In this document: positions 24,383 through 32,890 of the stretch, piece after piece
Layout of the letters: each line of letters begins with the position of its first letter
How positions within the stretch are numbered: position 1 is the stretch's first letter
NCBI RefSeq assembly: GCF_038719015.1
Contig: NZ_CP152276.1
Coordinates: 1,746,001-1,810,000 of the forward strand
Direction: 5' to 3'
DNA: 64,000 nucleotides
From: Nguyenibacter vanlangensis
GTDB lineage: Bacteria > Pseudomonadota > Alphaproteobacteria > Acetobacterales > Acetobacteraceae
The notes under the pieces: model-generated
Told to the model about the DNA's origin: nothing
Databases searched by the model: none
The model's input: the letters and a program-made list of their open reading frames with translations, nothing else
Position numbers and translations under genes: made by a program

Positions 24383-24502
24383 CGGAAAGCTCTCCTGGAC
24401 ACAGCCGAGCATTATCGGCATTTGAAACGGATTTATGACTCAGCCGCGGACCATTCAGCAACAACTCCGAGCGGTCGCCTGGGCATCCATGCCCAGGAGG
24501 CG

Positions 24503-25471
24503 TCAGGCCCGATGCCGCCATCGCCAGGCGCCTGGCGAGATACCCTTCTTCCGTGAGAAGACACGTGTCAGATGACTTTGATCGGCAAACCCGGTGGCGA
24601 CCGCGATGTGGCTGATCGGCTCTTCGCTTGACAATAAAAGGGCTTCGGCACGCGATATTCTTTGATCGAGGAGCCACTGATGCGCGCTAGTACCGGTACT
24701 GACCTTGAACGCGCGCGCAAAATGTGCACGCGTGAGCCCACAATGGCTAGCCACCTCGGAAAGGCTGATATTGTCCGCAATATTCTCTGTCATGTAAGCT
24801 TCTGCCTTCGCCAGTTGCTGTGTAGAGAGACCTCCTTTGTTCCACCGTAGTGTCGGGGCATGGTCCCCGTAATGCTCCACGAGATGGTTGCAGAGCGCCA
24901 GGGTCACATGATCGAGAAACAGGGTATTGACTTCCTGCGGCCGAGCAAGTGCCAGAAGCAGTATGCGTGACAGATGCACGATAGCAGGATCGATGATTCC
25001 AGGCGTAAAGGTGATGGTGCTGACCCGCTTCGTGCCGGCTTCATCGGCGATCTCATCGAGGGATTGCCGGGGAATGTAGAATGTCAGGGCCTCATGCGGT
25101 GCGGTGACAAGCGCTGAAAACGCATCGATCAAGTTGACGATCCTGATCGAATCCTTCCTGTAGCCCTGTCGATACAGGGGCCGATTCCCGCTCCAGAGTT
25201 CATGGTATTCAAGATCCGTCAGGTACATCGCCAGAACGAAGGTATCCTCGACTGGTATTTGCGCGCTCATCCCAAGCTGTTCCACACCAATACTCAGACG
25301 GCTGATTGCGATCTGAGTGGTTTTCAGCGACCGCGTGATGAGTTTCTGTTGGGCGGGCAGCCCAAAGGAGCGCGCTATGGCGTCGCCATATTGCCTCTTG
25401 TTCCTTTCGACGCCAGCGTACATTTTTTCCTCGATCGTCATTGCAGAGTCCATCCGGACCAGGGAAGTCAT
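24503..25471 (-). CDS. AraC-family transcriptional regulator
   Basis: A 322-residue regulator. The N-terminal about 210 residues are an unassigned ligand domain. The C-terminal double helix-turn-helix is intact (ISLSEVASHCGLTRAHFARA, then ISHIAVATGFADQSHLTRVF and GISPGAWRW). It resembles the AraC protein at 38481-39419 across both domains, so the two are probably paralogues. It is divergent from a Na+/H+ antiporter gene; the shared 257-bp gap contains the palindrome TATAC-GTTA-GTATA. Confidence 0.88.
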   Translation of the reverse strand: MTSLVRMDSAMTIEEKMYAGVERNKRQYGDAIARSFGLPAQQKLITRSLKTTQIAISRLSIGVEQLGMSAQIPVEDTFVLAMYLTDLEYHELWSGNRPLYRQGYRKDSIRIVNLIDAFSALVTAPHEALTFYIPRQSLDEIADEAGTKRVSTITFTPGIIDPAIVHLSRILLLALARPQEVNTLFLDHVTLALCNHLVEHYGDHAPTLRWNKGGLSTQQLAKAEAYMTENIADNISLSEVASHCGLTRAHFARAFKVSTGTSAHQWLLDQRISRAEALLLSSEEPISHIAVATGFADQSHLTRVFSRKKGISPGAWRWRHRA

Positions 25472-25574
25472 GTCATGCTGTCAACGGATGCGATGTGAAG
25501 CGACAAGAGCCGAAGAATCTCGTCCAATGGAACGAAATCATGGTTTTTCTGCATAAATCAGGCCACTTACATTC

Positions 25575-25588
25575 TATACGTTAGTATA
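25575..25588. promoter_or_regulatory. Palindromic operator-like site TATAC-N4-GTATA
   Basis: A 14-bp inverted repeat, TATACGTTAGTATA, in the AraC/antiporter divergent gap. The same sequence with one change (TATATGTTAGTATA) occurs at 27476-27489 inside the 72-bp promoter repeat upstream of the metallo-hydrolase gene, and a weaker version at 30377-30390. It may bind the LysR protein encoded at 29464-30351 or another shared regulator. Confidence 0.5.
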
Positions 25589-25728
25589 TATGTTGGCTGA
25601 TCGGTTTTTGCGATAAAATAAAGTGAAATGCTGGGTTTCCGGCTCGTTGGGCGACGCGCATCCGGCCGGTAGCACTGAAGCCTCTTACTCATTCCAGCAC
25701 GTGGATTCAGGGAGTCCGACACACTCAT

Positions 25729-27324
25729 ATGCCGGCCGTCTTCCAATATGAAAGCCTCCTGGGTCTGGTCGCGGCAGCGGTGCTGCTCGAATTCGTCGCC
25801 TGGCGGCTACGATTGCCACCCGCCGCCGCTTTGATCTCGGGCGGGATTGCCCTGGCGCTGATCCCTGGCACGCCGGATCTGAGCATCGATCCCGGTCTTG
25901 TGCTGATCGTCTTCTTGCCACCGTTGCTGATGAGCGGCGCCTATTTCACAGTCTGGCGCGAATTCCGCGCCAATCTGTCCAGCATTCTCATGCTGGCGGT
26001 TGGTGCCGTGGGTTTTACCACGCTACTGGTCGGTCTGGCCACCAAATGGATGGTGCCCGGACTGCCATGGGCGGTCTGTTTCACGCTGGGGGCGATCGTC
26101 TCGCCGCCGGACGCGGTGGCGGCAGATGCCGTGCTGGAACGCGTCAGCCTGCCAAGCCGGATCACAGCCCTGCTGCGCGGAGAGAGCCTCTTGAATGACG
26201 CGGCGGGCCTGGTTCTGTTCCGCTTTGCACTTACAGCCGCATTGACCGGAGCATTCAGCCTGGCGGACGCGATCAGCACGTTCTGCGTGCTGTCGATCGG
26301 CGGGGTCGTGGTCGGCTACATAATCGGCCAGGGAGGATTGTTCCTGATTCGCCGGTTACGCGACAGCGAACTGGCCATTGTCGCCACGTTCCTCCTGGCC
26401 GCGATCGCCTATATCGGCGGCGAGAGCCTGCATGTCTCCGGGGTGATCTCGACAGTCACGGCCGGGCTTCTGGTCGGCTGGCACCAGCACACCGACTTCA
26501 GCGCCGCGACCCGAGTGAGGGCCCAAGCCTTCTGGAAAATCACCGTATTCCTGATGGAAGCGGTTCTGTTCATCATGATCGGCCTGTCGCTGAAAGGCGT
26601 GCTGGCGCGGATCCACACGGTCGATGACGGGCTTCATACCCTGCTTCTTCCGGCCGCAATCGTCGTCGCAACCGTCATTATAGCGCGCTTTGCTTGGCTG
26701 CTGGGCTCTCATGTCCTGCTGCGTACGATACAAATGTTTGGTTTTTTTCGCGCACGCCGCTCCTCGGTCGCTACGGCGGCGCTTATGAGCTGGGCAGGAA
26801 TGCGTGGGGTCGTAACTTTGGTGGCCGCATTGTCGCTACCGGATTCGCTGCCAGGCCGTGATATGATTCTTGTATCGGCGTTTGCCGTGATTCTTGTCAC
26901 CGTACTGGTGCAGGGCAGCACTCTCGGACGGGCGATACGCTGCCTGCGACTGAACGGAGCGGAAGACCTGCTGGTCCGGCAGGAGAGCGAGGACATGGCC
27001 TGGATACGCATGAGCGACGCGCAGCAGGCCGCGGTCATCGCGATGTCGCAGCAACCTGACGGCACGCAATCACATCCTCGTCTCGTCGAGCAATATACCC
27101 ATCGGACGCAAATGGCGATCGCGCTCGCCAAGGATCGGAAGCTGCATCGCCACAAGGAAATCGCGCATTTTCAAGTCATCCTGGCCGCGATCGAGGCCGG
27201 CCGTATGGCGCTGATCACCTTGCACCGGTCGGGTGACATCCACGACAAGACGCTGAGAAAAATGGAAGAGGAACTCGACATGCAGCAAATCGCCGCCGAG
27301 ATCCGCATTTCCGAAACCGGATGA
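25729..27324 (+). CDS. Na+/H+ antiporter, CPA1 (NhaP/YjcE-like) family
   Basis: A 531-residue inner-membrane exchanger with about 12 hydrophobic helices. CPA1 motifs are clear: the paired-Asp region SPPDAVAADAVLERV, then LLRGESLLNDAAGLVLFRFA, and the later WAGMRGVVTLVAALSLPD. The C-terminal about 110 residues are a cytoplasmic tail rich in His and Arg with a helical character (HRTQMAIALAKDRKLHRHKE). It exchanges Na+ or K+ for protons in pH and salt homeostasis. It appears monocistronic, with an AraC regulator divergent upstream. Confidence 0.93.
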   Translation: MPAVFQYESLLGLVAAAVLLEFVAWRLRLPPAAALISGGIALALIPGTPDLSIDPGLVLIVFLPPLLMSGAYFTVWREFRANLSSILMLAVGAVGFTTLLVGLATKWMVPGLPWAVCFTLGAIVSPPDAVAADAVLERVSLPSRITALLRGESLLNDAAGLVLFRFALTAALTGAFSLADAISTFCVLSIGGVVVGYIIGQGGLFLIRRLRDSELAIVATFLLAAIAYIGGESLHVSGVISTVTAGLLVGWHQHTDFSAATRVRAQAFWKITVFLMEAVLFIMIGLSLKGVLARIHTVDDGLHTLLLPAAIVVATVIIARFAWLLGSHVLLRTIQMFGFFRARRSSVATAALMSWAGMRGVVTLVAALSLPDSLPGRDMILVSAFAVILVTVLVQGSTLGRAIRCLRLNGAEDLLVRQESEDMAWIRMSDAQQAAVIAMSQQPDGTQSHPRLVEQYTHRTQMAIALAKDRKLHRHKEIAHFQVILAAIEAGRMALITLHRSGDIHDKTLRKMEEELDMQQIAAEIRISETG

Positions 27325-27448
27325 TTCGCATGGACACGACGATAATGGGAGATATCCTGTCGTCCGTGTATGCGATCGGCCGTGTGGCACGGTGCATGAG
27401 ACGGGCAGCCGGGGCAGCTTCGCCCAGCGGCTAAGTCTTTCTGGCCAT

Positions 27449-27520
27449 ATTATATCTAAAATCGTTATGACGGCATATATGTTAGTATAACTGCATCACG
27501 ATCCGATATTCGTCTAGATG
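27449..27520 (+). repeat. 72-bp promoter repeat, copy A (upstream of the metallo-hydrolase gene)
   Basis: An ungapped 72-bp match, 58 identical positions by my count, to 30350-30421. Conserved blocks are ATTATATCT, AATCGTTATG, GTATAACT, CATCAC and the end TTC[G/A]TCTAGATG. This copy lies just upstream of the metallo-beta-lactamase-fold gene. Copy B lies between the LysR gene and the MFS gene it diverges from. A shared LysR binding region is the simplest reading. Confidence 0.8.
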
Positions 27521-27586
27521 ATGGTCCCGCCAACAGATGCAGGCGCGCCACCGCGCCCTGCTCTCAACTCGATATGCCAGGATCAC

Positions 27587-28504
27587 ATGAGTATCGATAA
27601 CACCACCTCCGATAAGCCTGCTTCCTCCCCCCGCCTGCAGGTTCCTGGGCTATTCAAATGGATGGTGGGAGACATGGAGGTCACAGCCGTCAGCGACGGA
27701 CATGCGACGTTTCCGTTGTCCATCGTCCCGGATGCCGATCCGCAGGAGGCCGAACGCCTGGCCCAGGCGGCGTTTCTGCCACCCGGCGACCTGCCTATGG
27801 CGATCAACACCTATGTGATTCGGCAGGGCACGAGGACGGTGCTCGTCGATACCGGAGCGGGCGGAGGCCTTGGTCCGCAGGCTGGCAAGCAGCGTGATAA
27901 TCTTCGCGCGGCCGGCATCGATCCGGCGTCCGTCGACGTGCTGTTTCTGACGCATCTGCATCCGGACCATATTCTCGGGATGACGACGCAGGACGGCACG
28001 GCGGCCTTCCCGAACGCCGAACTGGTCCTGCATCAGCGGGAACTGGCTTATTGGTCGGACGACGCCAACATGGCGCAGGGGACAGAGTTCGAGCGCTTCC
28101 TGTTTCAGTCGGCCCGACAGGCGGTCGCGGCTTATGCGGGGCGCACGACTCTGCTGGAGCGGGACGAACAGGCCGTGAGTCCGGGCGTGATCGCGCAGGA
28201 ACTCCCCGGCCATACACCCGGTCACACGGGGCTGCTGGTCGCGTCCGGCGATGGCCAGCTTCTGATCTGGGGGGACATCATCCACCTGCCGCATCTCCAG
28301 TTCGTGCATCCGGAATGGGGCGTTGGTTTCGATGTGGACCCCGCCCAGACCATGGCGACGCGCAGGCGAATGCTCGACAGGGTCGCGACGGACCGGATGA
28401 TGGTCGCGGGCATGCATCTGGGCTTCCCCGGATTCGGCTATGTCGGTCGCGCGCGGGATGGCGCCTATGCGTTCGTGCCCTCCCCATGGCGTCATGCCTT
28501 CTGA
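27587..28504 (+). CDS. Metallo-beta-lactamase-fold hydrolase
   Basis: A 305-residue MBL-fold protein. The metal motif HxHxDH is at 123-128 (LTHLHPDHILG), the next His is in ELPGHTPGHTG, an Asp is in IWGDIIHLPH, and a late His is in VAGMHLGFPG. Members are zinc hydrolases such as lactonases and quorum-quenching or xenobiotic esterases; the N-terminal GDMEVTAVSDG is usual in that branch. The start 27587 has AGGA six bases upstream; the longer frame runs into promoter repeat A. It heads the unit leading to the flavin reductase. Confidence 0.9.
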   Translation: MSIDNTTSDKPASSPRLQVPGLFKWMVGDMEVTAVSDGHATFPLSIVPDADPQEAERLAQAAFLPPGDLPMAINTYVIRQGTRTVLVDTGAGGGLGPQAGKQRDNLRAAGIDPASVDVLFLTHLHPDHILGMTTQDGTAAFPNAELVLHQRELAYWSDDANMAQGTEFERFLFQSARQAVAAYAGRTTLLERDEQAVSPGVIAQELPGHTPGHTGLLVASGDGQLLIWGDIIHLPHLQFVHPEWGVGFDVDPAQTMATRRRMLDRVATDRMMVAGMHLGFPGFGYVGRARDGAYAFVPSPWRHAF

Positions 28505-28637
28505 CGTATCCCCGTCGACAGGCTGCACTCCGCCGCGTACAAACCGTGTTCGACACCATGCCATGTCCGGCACCGGGGCGGGAGGATGCGCGAAGACGCG
28601 TCGTGACGCACCATCCAACCAGCAAGAGATCCCGTCC

Positions 28638-28730
28638 ATGAAGCTCGCCCGCCATGACGTCCCCGGAGCCGAAAGACTGGCCATCGTAGACGATGGCGGT
28701 CGGCAGCGCATTCTTGTCTGGGACGAATGA
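28638..28730 (+). pseudogene. N-terminal stump resembling a fumarylacetoacetate-hydrolase-family gene
   Basis: A 30-codon frame beginning MKLARHDVPGAERLAIVDD, which looks like the first beta hairpin of FAH-family hydrolases (MKL-R-G-PG-E-P--ID), then stopping at 28728. FAH proteins are about 280 residues, so only the start remains. It sits between the metallo-hydrolase and flavin reductase genes. The match is short; it could instead be a real micro-ORF. Confidence 0.4.
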
Positions 28731-28753
28731 CGCAGCAGGAAGGAGACCGTCGC

Positions 28754-29416
28754 ATGGCGGAAGACGCGTTTTATTCCTATGAACCCGCTGCCGGGCATGG
28801 CTTGGCGCATGACCCGTTCAACGCCATCGTCGGCCCCCGGCCGATCGGCTGGATTTCATCGGTGGACGGCGGCGGCCGCCTCAACCTGGCGCCCTACAGC
28901 TTCTTCAACGCGTTCAATTATCATCCGCCCATCATCGGGTTTTCCAGCATCGGCTGGAAGGACACCGTGGCCAATATCGCCGAGACCCGCGAATTTGTCT
29001 GGAACCTGACGACACGCGACCTGGTGCGCCAGATGAACGTCACCTCGGCTGCCGTCGCGAAGGGACAGAGCGAGTTCGACCTGGCGCGGCTCGCGCGGCT
29101 ACCGGGCCGAACGGTCCGAGTGGACAGGATCGCCCAGAGCCCCGTTCATTTCGAATGCCGGCTGACGCAGATCGTCCAGCTCCAGGGGGCGGACGGGCAG
29201 GCGGTGGAAAGCTGGCTTGTCCTGGGGGAAGTCGTCGCGGTGCATATCCGCCGCGACCTGCTGCATGACGGGATATACGATACCGCAGGTGCCGTGCCGG
29301 TGCTGCGCGCGGGACGGCAAGGGGATTACCTGGCCGTCGAACGCGACGCCATGTTCGAATTGCTTCGCCCGCGCGCGGACGACGATGTGGAGGCCCTGCT
29401 TCGCGAAAGCCGGTGA
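28754..29416 (+). CDS. Flavin reductase-like domain (FMN-binding split-barrel) protein
   Basis: A 220-residue protein of the flavin_Reduct family. Characteristic segments are FNAIVGPRPIGWISSVDGGG, RLNLAPYSFFNAFNYHPPII and ESWLVLGEVVAVHI. Members bind FMN and either supply reduced flavin to monooxygenases or have unknown oxidoreductase roles. The start at 28754 follows a strong GGAAGGAG; an upstream ATG at 28727 overlaps the stump's stop. Same strand as the metallo-hydrolase. In this cluster it could work with the FAD monooxygenase at 31713, although that type normally reduces its own flavin with NAD(P)H. Confidence 0.9.
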   Translation: MAEDAFYSYEPAAGHGLAHDPFNAIVGPRPIGWISSVDGGGRLNLAPYSFFNAFNYHPPIIGFSSIGWKDTVANIAETREFVWNLTTRDLVRQMNVTSAAVAKGQSEFDLARLARLPGRTVRVDRIAQSPVHFECRLTQIVQLQGADGQAVESWLVLGEVVAVHIRRDLLHDGIYDTAGAVPVLRAGRQGDYLAVERDAMFELLRPRADDDVEALLRESR

Positions 29417-29463
29417 GGCGCAGGCCGGCGCGGCCTAGCGATCGGTGCGGACTGCAGCGGCCG

Positions 29464-30351
29464 CTATGCCAGCCTTTGGACCTCCTGCAATCGGGCCGCA
29501 AGAGCCCCGACAAAGGCGCGGACCTTGGGCGGGACCAGGCGTCGGGTCGGATAAACCGCCCAGATCGATAATGGCTCGGGCGCCCCATCGGCGAGTTCGA
29601 TCGGGACCAGAAGACCCTGGCGCATCTCATCCTGCACGTACCATGTCGAAAGATTGGCGATGCCGAGGCCGCCGAGGCACGCCTGCTGCAAGGCCTCCAC
29701 CGAACTGGCGGTGAAGCGGCCCGCCGCCTTTACCCGCCTGCTCCCCGAACGTGAGAAATCCCAGTGCGATGTGCCTGTAATAAGCAGGCATTGATGGTGC
29801 GCGAGGTCGGCGACCGTCCGCGGCATTCCCTGTTCCGCGAGATAGCAGGGGGCGGCAAAGAGGCCGCGCGGGCTCTCGCCGACACGTTGGGCGATCAGGC
29901 CGTTCTCCTGGAGCACCGCGATCCGCACCGCGACGTCGATTCCCTGCGCGACGATATCGACGATGCTGTCGCTGAGCAGAAGATCGACCCGCAGATCCGG
30001 ATGCGCGCGCATCAGGTCCACGATGAGCGGCCCCAGGATCTTGCGCCCGAAGGGAAAAGAGGCGGTGACCCGCAGCACGCCCGAAATACCGTCCCCGACG
30101 GGCCTGATGCTCGCGCGGGCGATAGCGGCGTCTTCCAGCAGTATCTGGGCATGGGGCAGGAACGCTTCGCCTTCCGGCGTCAGAGCGATCGAGCGCGTGG
30201 TGCGATGCATGAGACGGACGCCAAGGTCGTCCTCCAGCGCGGCAAGCCGGCGCGTGGCAACCATCGGCGAGAGGCCAAGCCGACGGGCAGCGGCGGCGAG
30301 GCTGCCCATGCGTACGGCCTCGACGAGCACGGCAAGCCTTTCCAACTCCAT
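29464..30351 (-). CDS. LysR-family regulator of the xenobiotic-type cluster
   Basis: A 295-residue LysR protein. The N-terminal winged helix reads LERLAVLVEAVRMGSLAAAA, RLGLSPMVATRRLAALEDDL and HRTTRSIALTPEG. The effector-binding fold follows, with the CrgA-type patterns LRVTASFPFGRKILGPL and DIVAQGIDVAVRI. It is divergent from an MFS exporter. Its start codon lies inside copy B of a 72-bp promoter repeat, and copy A lies at the metallo-hydrolase promoter, so it probably controls both units and itself. Confidence 0.92.
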   Translation of the reverse strand: MELERLAVLVEAVRMGSLAAAARRLGLSPMVATRRLAALEDDLGVRLMHRTTRSIALTPEGEAFLPHAQILLEDAAIARASIRPVGDGISGVLRVTASFPFGRKILGPLIVDLMRAHPDLRVDLLLSDSIVDIVAQGIDVAVRIAVLQENGLIAQRVGESPRGLFAAPCYLAEQGMPRTVADLAHHQCLLITGTSHWDFSRSGSRRVKAAGRFTASSVEALQQACLGGLGIANLSTWYVQDEMRQGLLVPIELADGAPEPLSIWAVYPTRRLVPPKVRAFVGALAARLQEVQRLA

Positions 30352-30421
30352 TATATCTCCAATCGTTATGCCGATATATATCTTCGTATAACTACATCAC
30401 ACATGGATATTCATCTAGATG
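30350..30421 (+). repeat. 72-bp promoter repeat, copy B (LysR/MFS divergent promoter)
   Basis: Second copy of the repeat described at 27449-27520. It begins at the LysR start codon and ends 78 bp before the MFS start. Conserved AT-rich blocks could include both -10 regions and the LysR contact site. Confidence 0.8.
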
Positions 30422-30498
30422 TCGGGCTCTGGAACTGATGCCCGTGGCGCTCTCGACCTGTCCCTTGCACCACGGCCTGACTCATCGGGAGATCCGTC

Positions 30499-31710
30499 AT
30501 GTCGACATATGCGCCAACCGCCTCGCATCCACCTGCGACCGCGACACCCGGCACCAGAACACTCAGTCTGGGGACGACGCTTGCGATGTCGGTAGCAGCG
30601 GGCGTCGCCGTCGCGAACATCTATTACAACCAGCCGATGCTCGGCGTGATCGAACACGCGTTTCCCGGCGACATGGCGGGTCTGATCCCGACGGCCACGC
30701 AGTTCGGCTATGCGGTCGGCCTGTTCCTGCTTGTGCCGCTGGGCGACCTGATAGAGCGCAGGCGGTTGATTATCGTCCAGTTCGCCATCGTCGCGATGGC
30801 CCTGGCGGTGGCGGGGCTGGCGCCGAGTGCCGGGCTGCTGGTTCTGGCGTCGCTGCTGCTGGGCTTTTCGGCCACCGTCGCCCAGCAGATCGTGCCGTTC
30901 GCGGCGCATCTTTCGGCGCCCGAACGGCGCGGGGCCACCGTCGGCACCGTCATGTCGGGGGTGCTGGGCGGAATCCTGCTCAGCCGGACGCTGGCCGGCT
31001 TCGTCGCGACCCATTATGGCTGGCGCGCCATGTTCTGGCTGGGCGTGCCAATGGCGCTCGCGGCCGGGGCCCTGATGGCAGCCGGCCTGCCCCGCAGCCA
31101 TCCTCCGCAGCCGGGCCTCCGCTATGGCGCCCTGATGCGGTCGCTCGTCCATATCTGGCGCGAATTCGGCGCGTTGCGACTGGCGGCCGTCACCCAGGCG
31201 CTGCTGTTCGCCGCCTTCACGATCTTCTGGACGATCCTGGCCTACCGGTTGCAGGAACCGCGCTTCGGCCTGGGGGCGGACGTCGCCGGCCTCTTCGGTA
31301 TTGTGGGCGCGGTCGGCATCTTCGCCGCACCCGTGGCGGGACGTGTGGCGGATCGCTACGGCCCGCACCGGGTCATCGCGCTGGGCGCCGTGCTGACCTT
31401 GGCGTCATGGGTGGTGTTCGGGCTATGGACCTCGATCGCCGGCTTGGTAGCGGGCGTCATCCTGCTCGATTTCGCTGTGCAGAGCGCGCTGGTCTCGAAC
31501 CAGCATGTGATCTACGCCCTGCGGCCGGAGGCCCGCGCGCGGCTCAATACCATCTTCATGGGGGCCATGTTCCTGGGCGGGGCCGCAGGCTCGGCCGTGG
31601 CGACCACGGCATGGACCATGGCGGGATGGACCGCGGTCTCCCTGCTGGGCGGCGGGCTGGCGGCGATCGCCGTGATCCTCCAGCTTGCTGGCCTGAGACG
31701 CGAGGACTGA
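30499..31710 (+). CDS. MFS transporter, DHA1 (12-TM, YnfM/arabinose-efflux-like)
   Basis: A 403-residue 12-helix exporter. TM1 carries [17 protein letters not shown], a pattern typical of the YnfM/multidrug branch. Motif A reads [12 protein letters not shown]5 carries [16 protein letters not shown] with GWRAMFWLG following. It would move a small compound across the inner membrane. It is divergent from the LysR regulator and followed 2 bp later by the FAD monooxygenase gene, so the two form one transcript. Confidence 0.92.
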   Translation: MSTYAPTASHPPATATPGTRTLSLGTTLAMSVAAGVAVANIYYNQPMLGVIEHAFPGDMAGLIPTATQFGYAVGLFLLVPLGDLIERRRLIIVQFAIVAMALAVAGLAPSAGLLVLASLLLGFSATVAQQIVPFAAHLSAPERRGATVGTVMSGVLGGILLSRTLAGFVATHYGWRAMFWLGVPMALAAGALMAAGLPRSHPPQPGLRYGALMRSLVHIWREFGALRLAAVTQALLFAAFTIFWTILAYRLQEPRFGLGADVAGLFGIVGAVGIFAAPVAGRVADRYGPHRVIALGAVLTLASWVVFGLWTSIAGLVAGVILLDFAVQSALVSNQHVIYALRPEARARLNTIFMGAMFLGGAAGSAVATTAWTMAGWTAVSLLGGGLAAIAVILQLAGLRRED

Positions 31711-31712
31711 TC

Positions 31713-32810
31713 ATGCGCGTAGCGATCGTCGGAGGCTCCCTTGGGGGCCTTTTCGCAGCCGTGCTGCTGCGCCAGGCCGGGCACGCGGTGAGGATCTACG
31801 AGCGTTCCCACTCTGGGCTGGAAGGGCGCGGCGCCGGTCTCGTGGTCCAGGAGCAGCTTTCCTCCCTCCTGCGCCGCATCGGCCTCTCGCACGCCATGCA
31901 GGTCGGCGTCATGGCGAACGAGCGCATCTTTCTCGACCGCGCGGGCATGATCGTCGCGCGCCGGACGATGCCGCAGATGCAGATCTCCTGGGACTATCTT
32001 TACCGCGGCGTGCGCGCCCGTCTTGAAGACGGCGACTATGCGGTCGGGCGACCGGTCGTCGCGGTCGGGCAGGCGGCGGATATGGCGTGGCTGGAGTTCA
32101 GCGACGGCAGCCGGGTCTCCGCCGATCTGGTGATCGGTGCCGACGGGATCGGGTCAATCGTCCGGCCCGCCGTAATCGAGGCGGATACCCCGCGCTATGC
32201 GGGCTATGTCGCCTGGCGCGGATTGATCCCGGAGACCACCCTGCCCCAAGCGGCGGCGGCAACATTGCTCGACCGCTTCGCCTTCTACACCATCCCTCGG
32301 TCACAGGCGCTGGGCTATCTCGTGCCCGGCCCCGACGGAGAGACCGATCCTGGTCACCGGCGCTATAACTGGGTCTGGTATCGGCGGGCCGAGGACCTCG
32401 CGTCGGTGCTGACCGACAGGGATGGCCGGATCCATCCCTATTCGTTGTCGCGGGGGCGTATCAGCGACGCTGCCCGCGCGGCGCTCGTCGCGGCCGGGCG
32501 GCAGCAACTCCCGCCGCAGTTTCTGGGGGCCATGCTGGCGGAACCGGCGCCCTTCATTCAGGCGATCTTCGATTTCGAGACCCCGAGAATGGTGCGAGAC
32601 CGCCTGCTGCTGCTGGGGGATGCCGCGTTCGTCGTCCGGCCCCATACCGCGATGGGGGTGGCAAAGGCCGCCGGAGACGCCCTTGCGTTGGTCGACGCCC
32701 TGGCCGGCGCACCGTTGGATCAGGCCTTGATCAGATATGAACGCGAGCGCCTCGAAGCCGGCCGTGCGATCGCCGCATACGGCCGAAGACTGGGCGCATC
32801 GATGGGCTGA
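31713..32810 (+). CDS. FAD-dependent aromatic-ring-type monooxygenase
   Basis: A 365-residue flavoprotein of the PHBH-fold group A monooxygenases, close in style to 2,6-dihydroxypyridine 3-monooxygenases. The dinucleotide-binding motif is VAIVGGSLGGLFAAVLLRQA. The middle DG motif is ADLVIGADGIGSIVR. The GD motif is LLLLGDAAFVVRPHTAMGVA. It would hydroxylate an aromatic or heteroaromatic substrate with NAD(P)H and O2 in the cytoplasm. It is co-transcribed with the MFS exporter, ends at a strong hairpin and faces the pirin gene. A role in degrading or detoxifying a heteroaromatic compound is inference. Confidence 0.9.
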   Translation: MRVAIVGGSLGGLFAAVLLRQAGHAVRIYERSHSGLEGRGAGLVVQEQLSSLLRRIGLSHAMQVGVMANERIFLDRAGMIVARRTMPQMQISWDYLYRGVRARLEDGDYAVGRPVVAVGQAADMAWLEFSDGSRVSADLVIGADGIGSIVRPAVIEADTPRYAGYVAWRGLIPETTLPQAAAATLLDRFAFYTIPRSQALGYLVPGPDGETDPGHRRYNWVWYRRAEDLASVLTDRDGRIHPYSLSRGRISDAARAALVAAGRQQLPPQFLGAMLAEPAPFIQAIFDFETPRMVRDRLLLLGDAAFVVRPHTAMGVAKAAGDALALVDALAGAPLDQALIRYERERLEAGRAIAAYGRRLGASMG

Positions 32811-32837
32811 CGGACAATCGACAGACCACCGCCCAAT

Positions 32838-32863
32838 GCCCCCGTGTTTTTTAGCACGGGGGC
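32838..32863. terminator. Bidirectional hairpin terminator between monooxygenase and pirin genes
   Basis: A perfect 9-bp stem GCCCCCGTG (32838-32846) and CACGGGGGC (32855-32863) with the loop TTTTTTAG. It sits between convergent genes ending at 32810 and 32891. There is no T-run after the stem on either strand; the T-run is in the loop, so termination strength is uncertain. Confidence 0.6.
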
Positions 32864-32890
32864 TCGCGGGCGATGGTCCAGTCGCACGGA

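Noticed and set aside
30415..32810. 317-codon minus-strand and 790-codon plus-strand frames over the MFS/monooxygenase pair
   Set aside because: The 790-codon frame is the monooxygenase frame extended upstream through the MFS gene in the wrong frame; an MFS-monooxygenase fusion is not supported because the MFS reads in another frame with its own stop.
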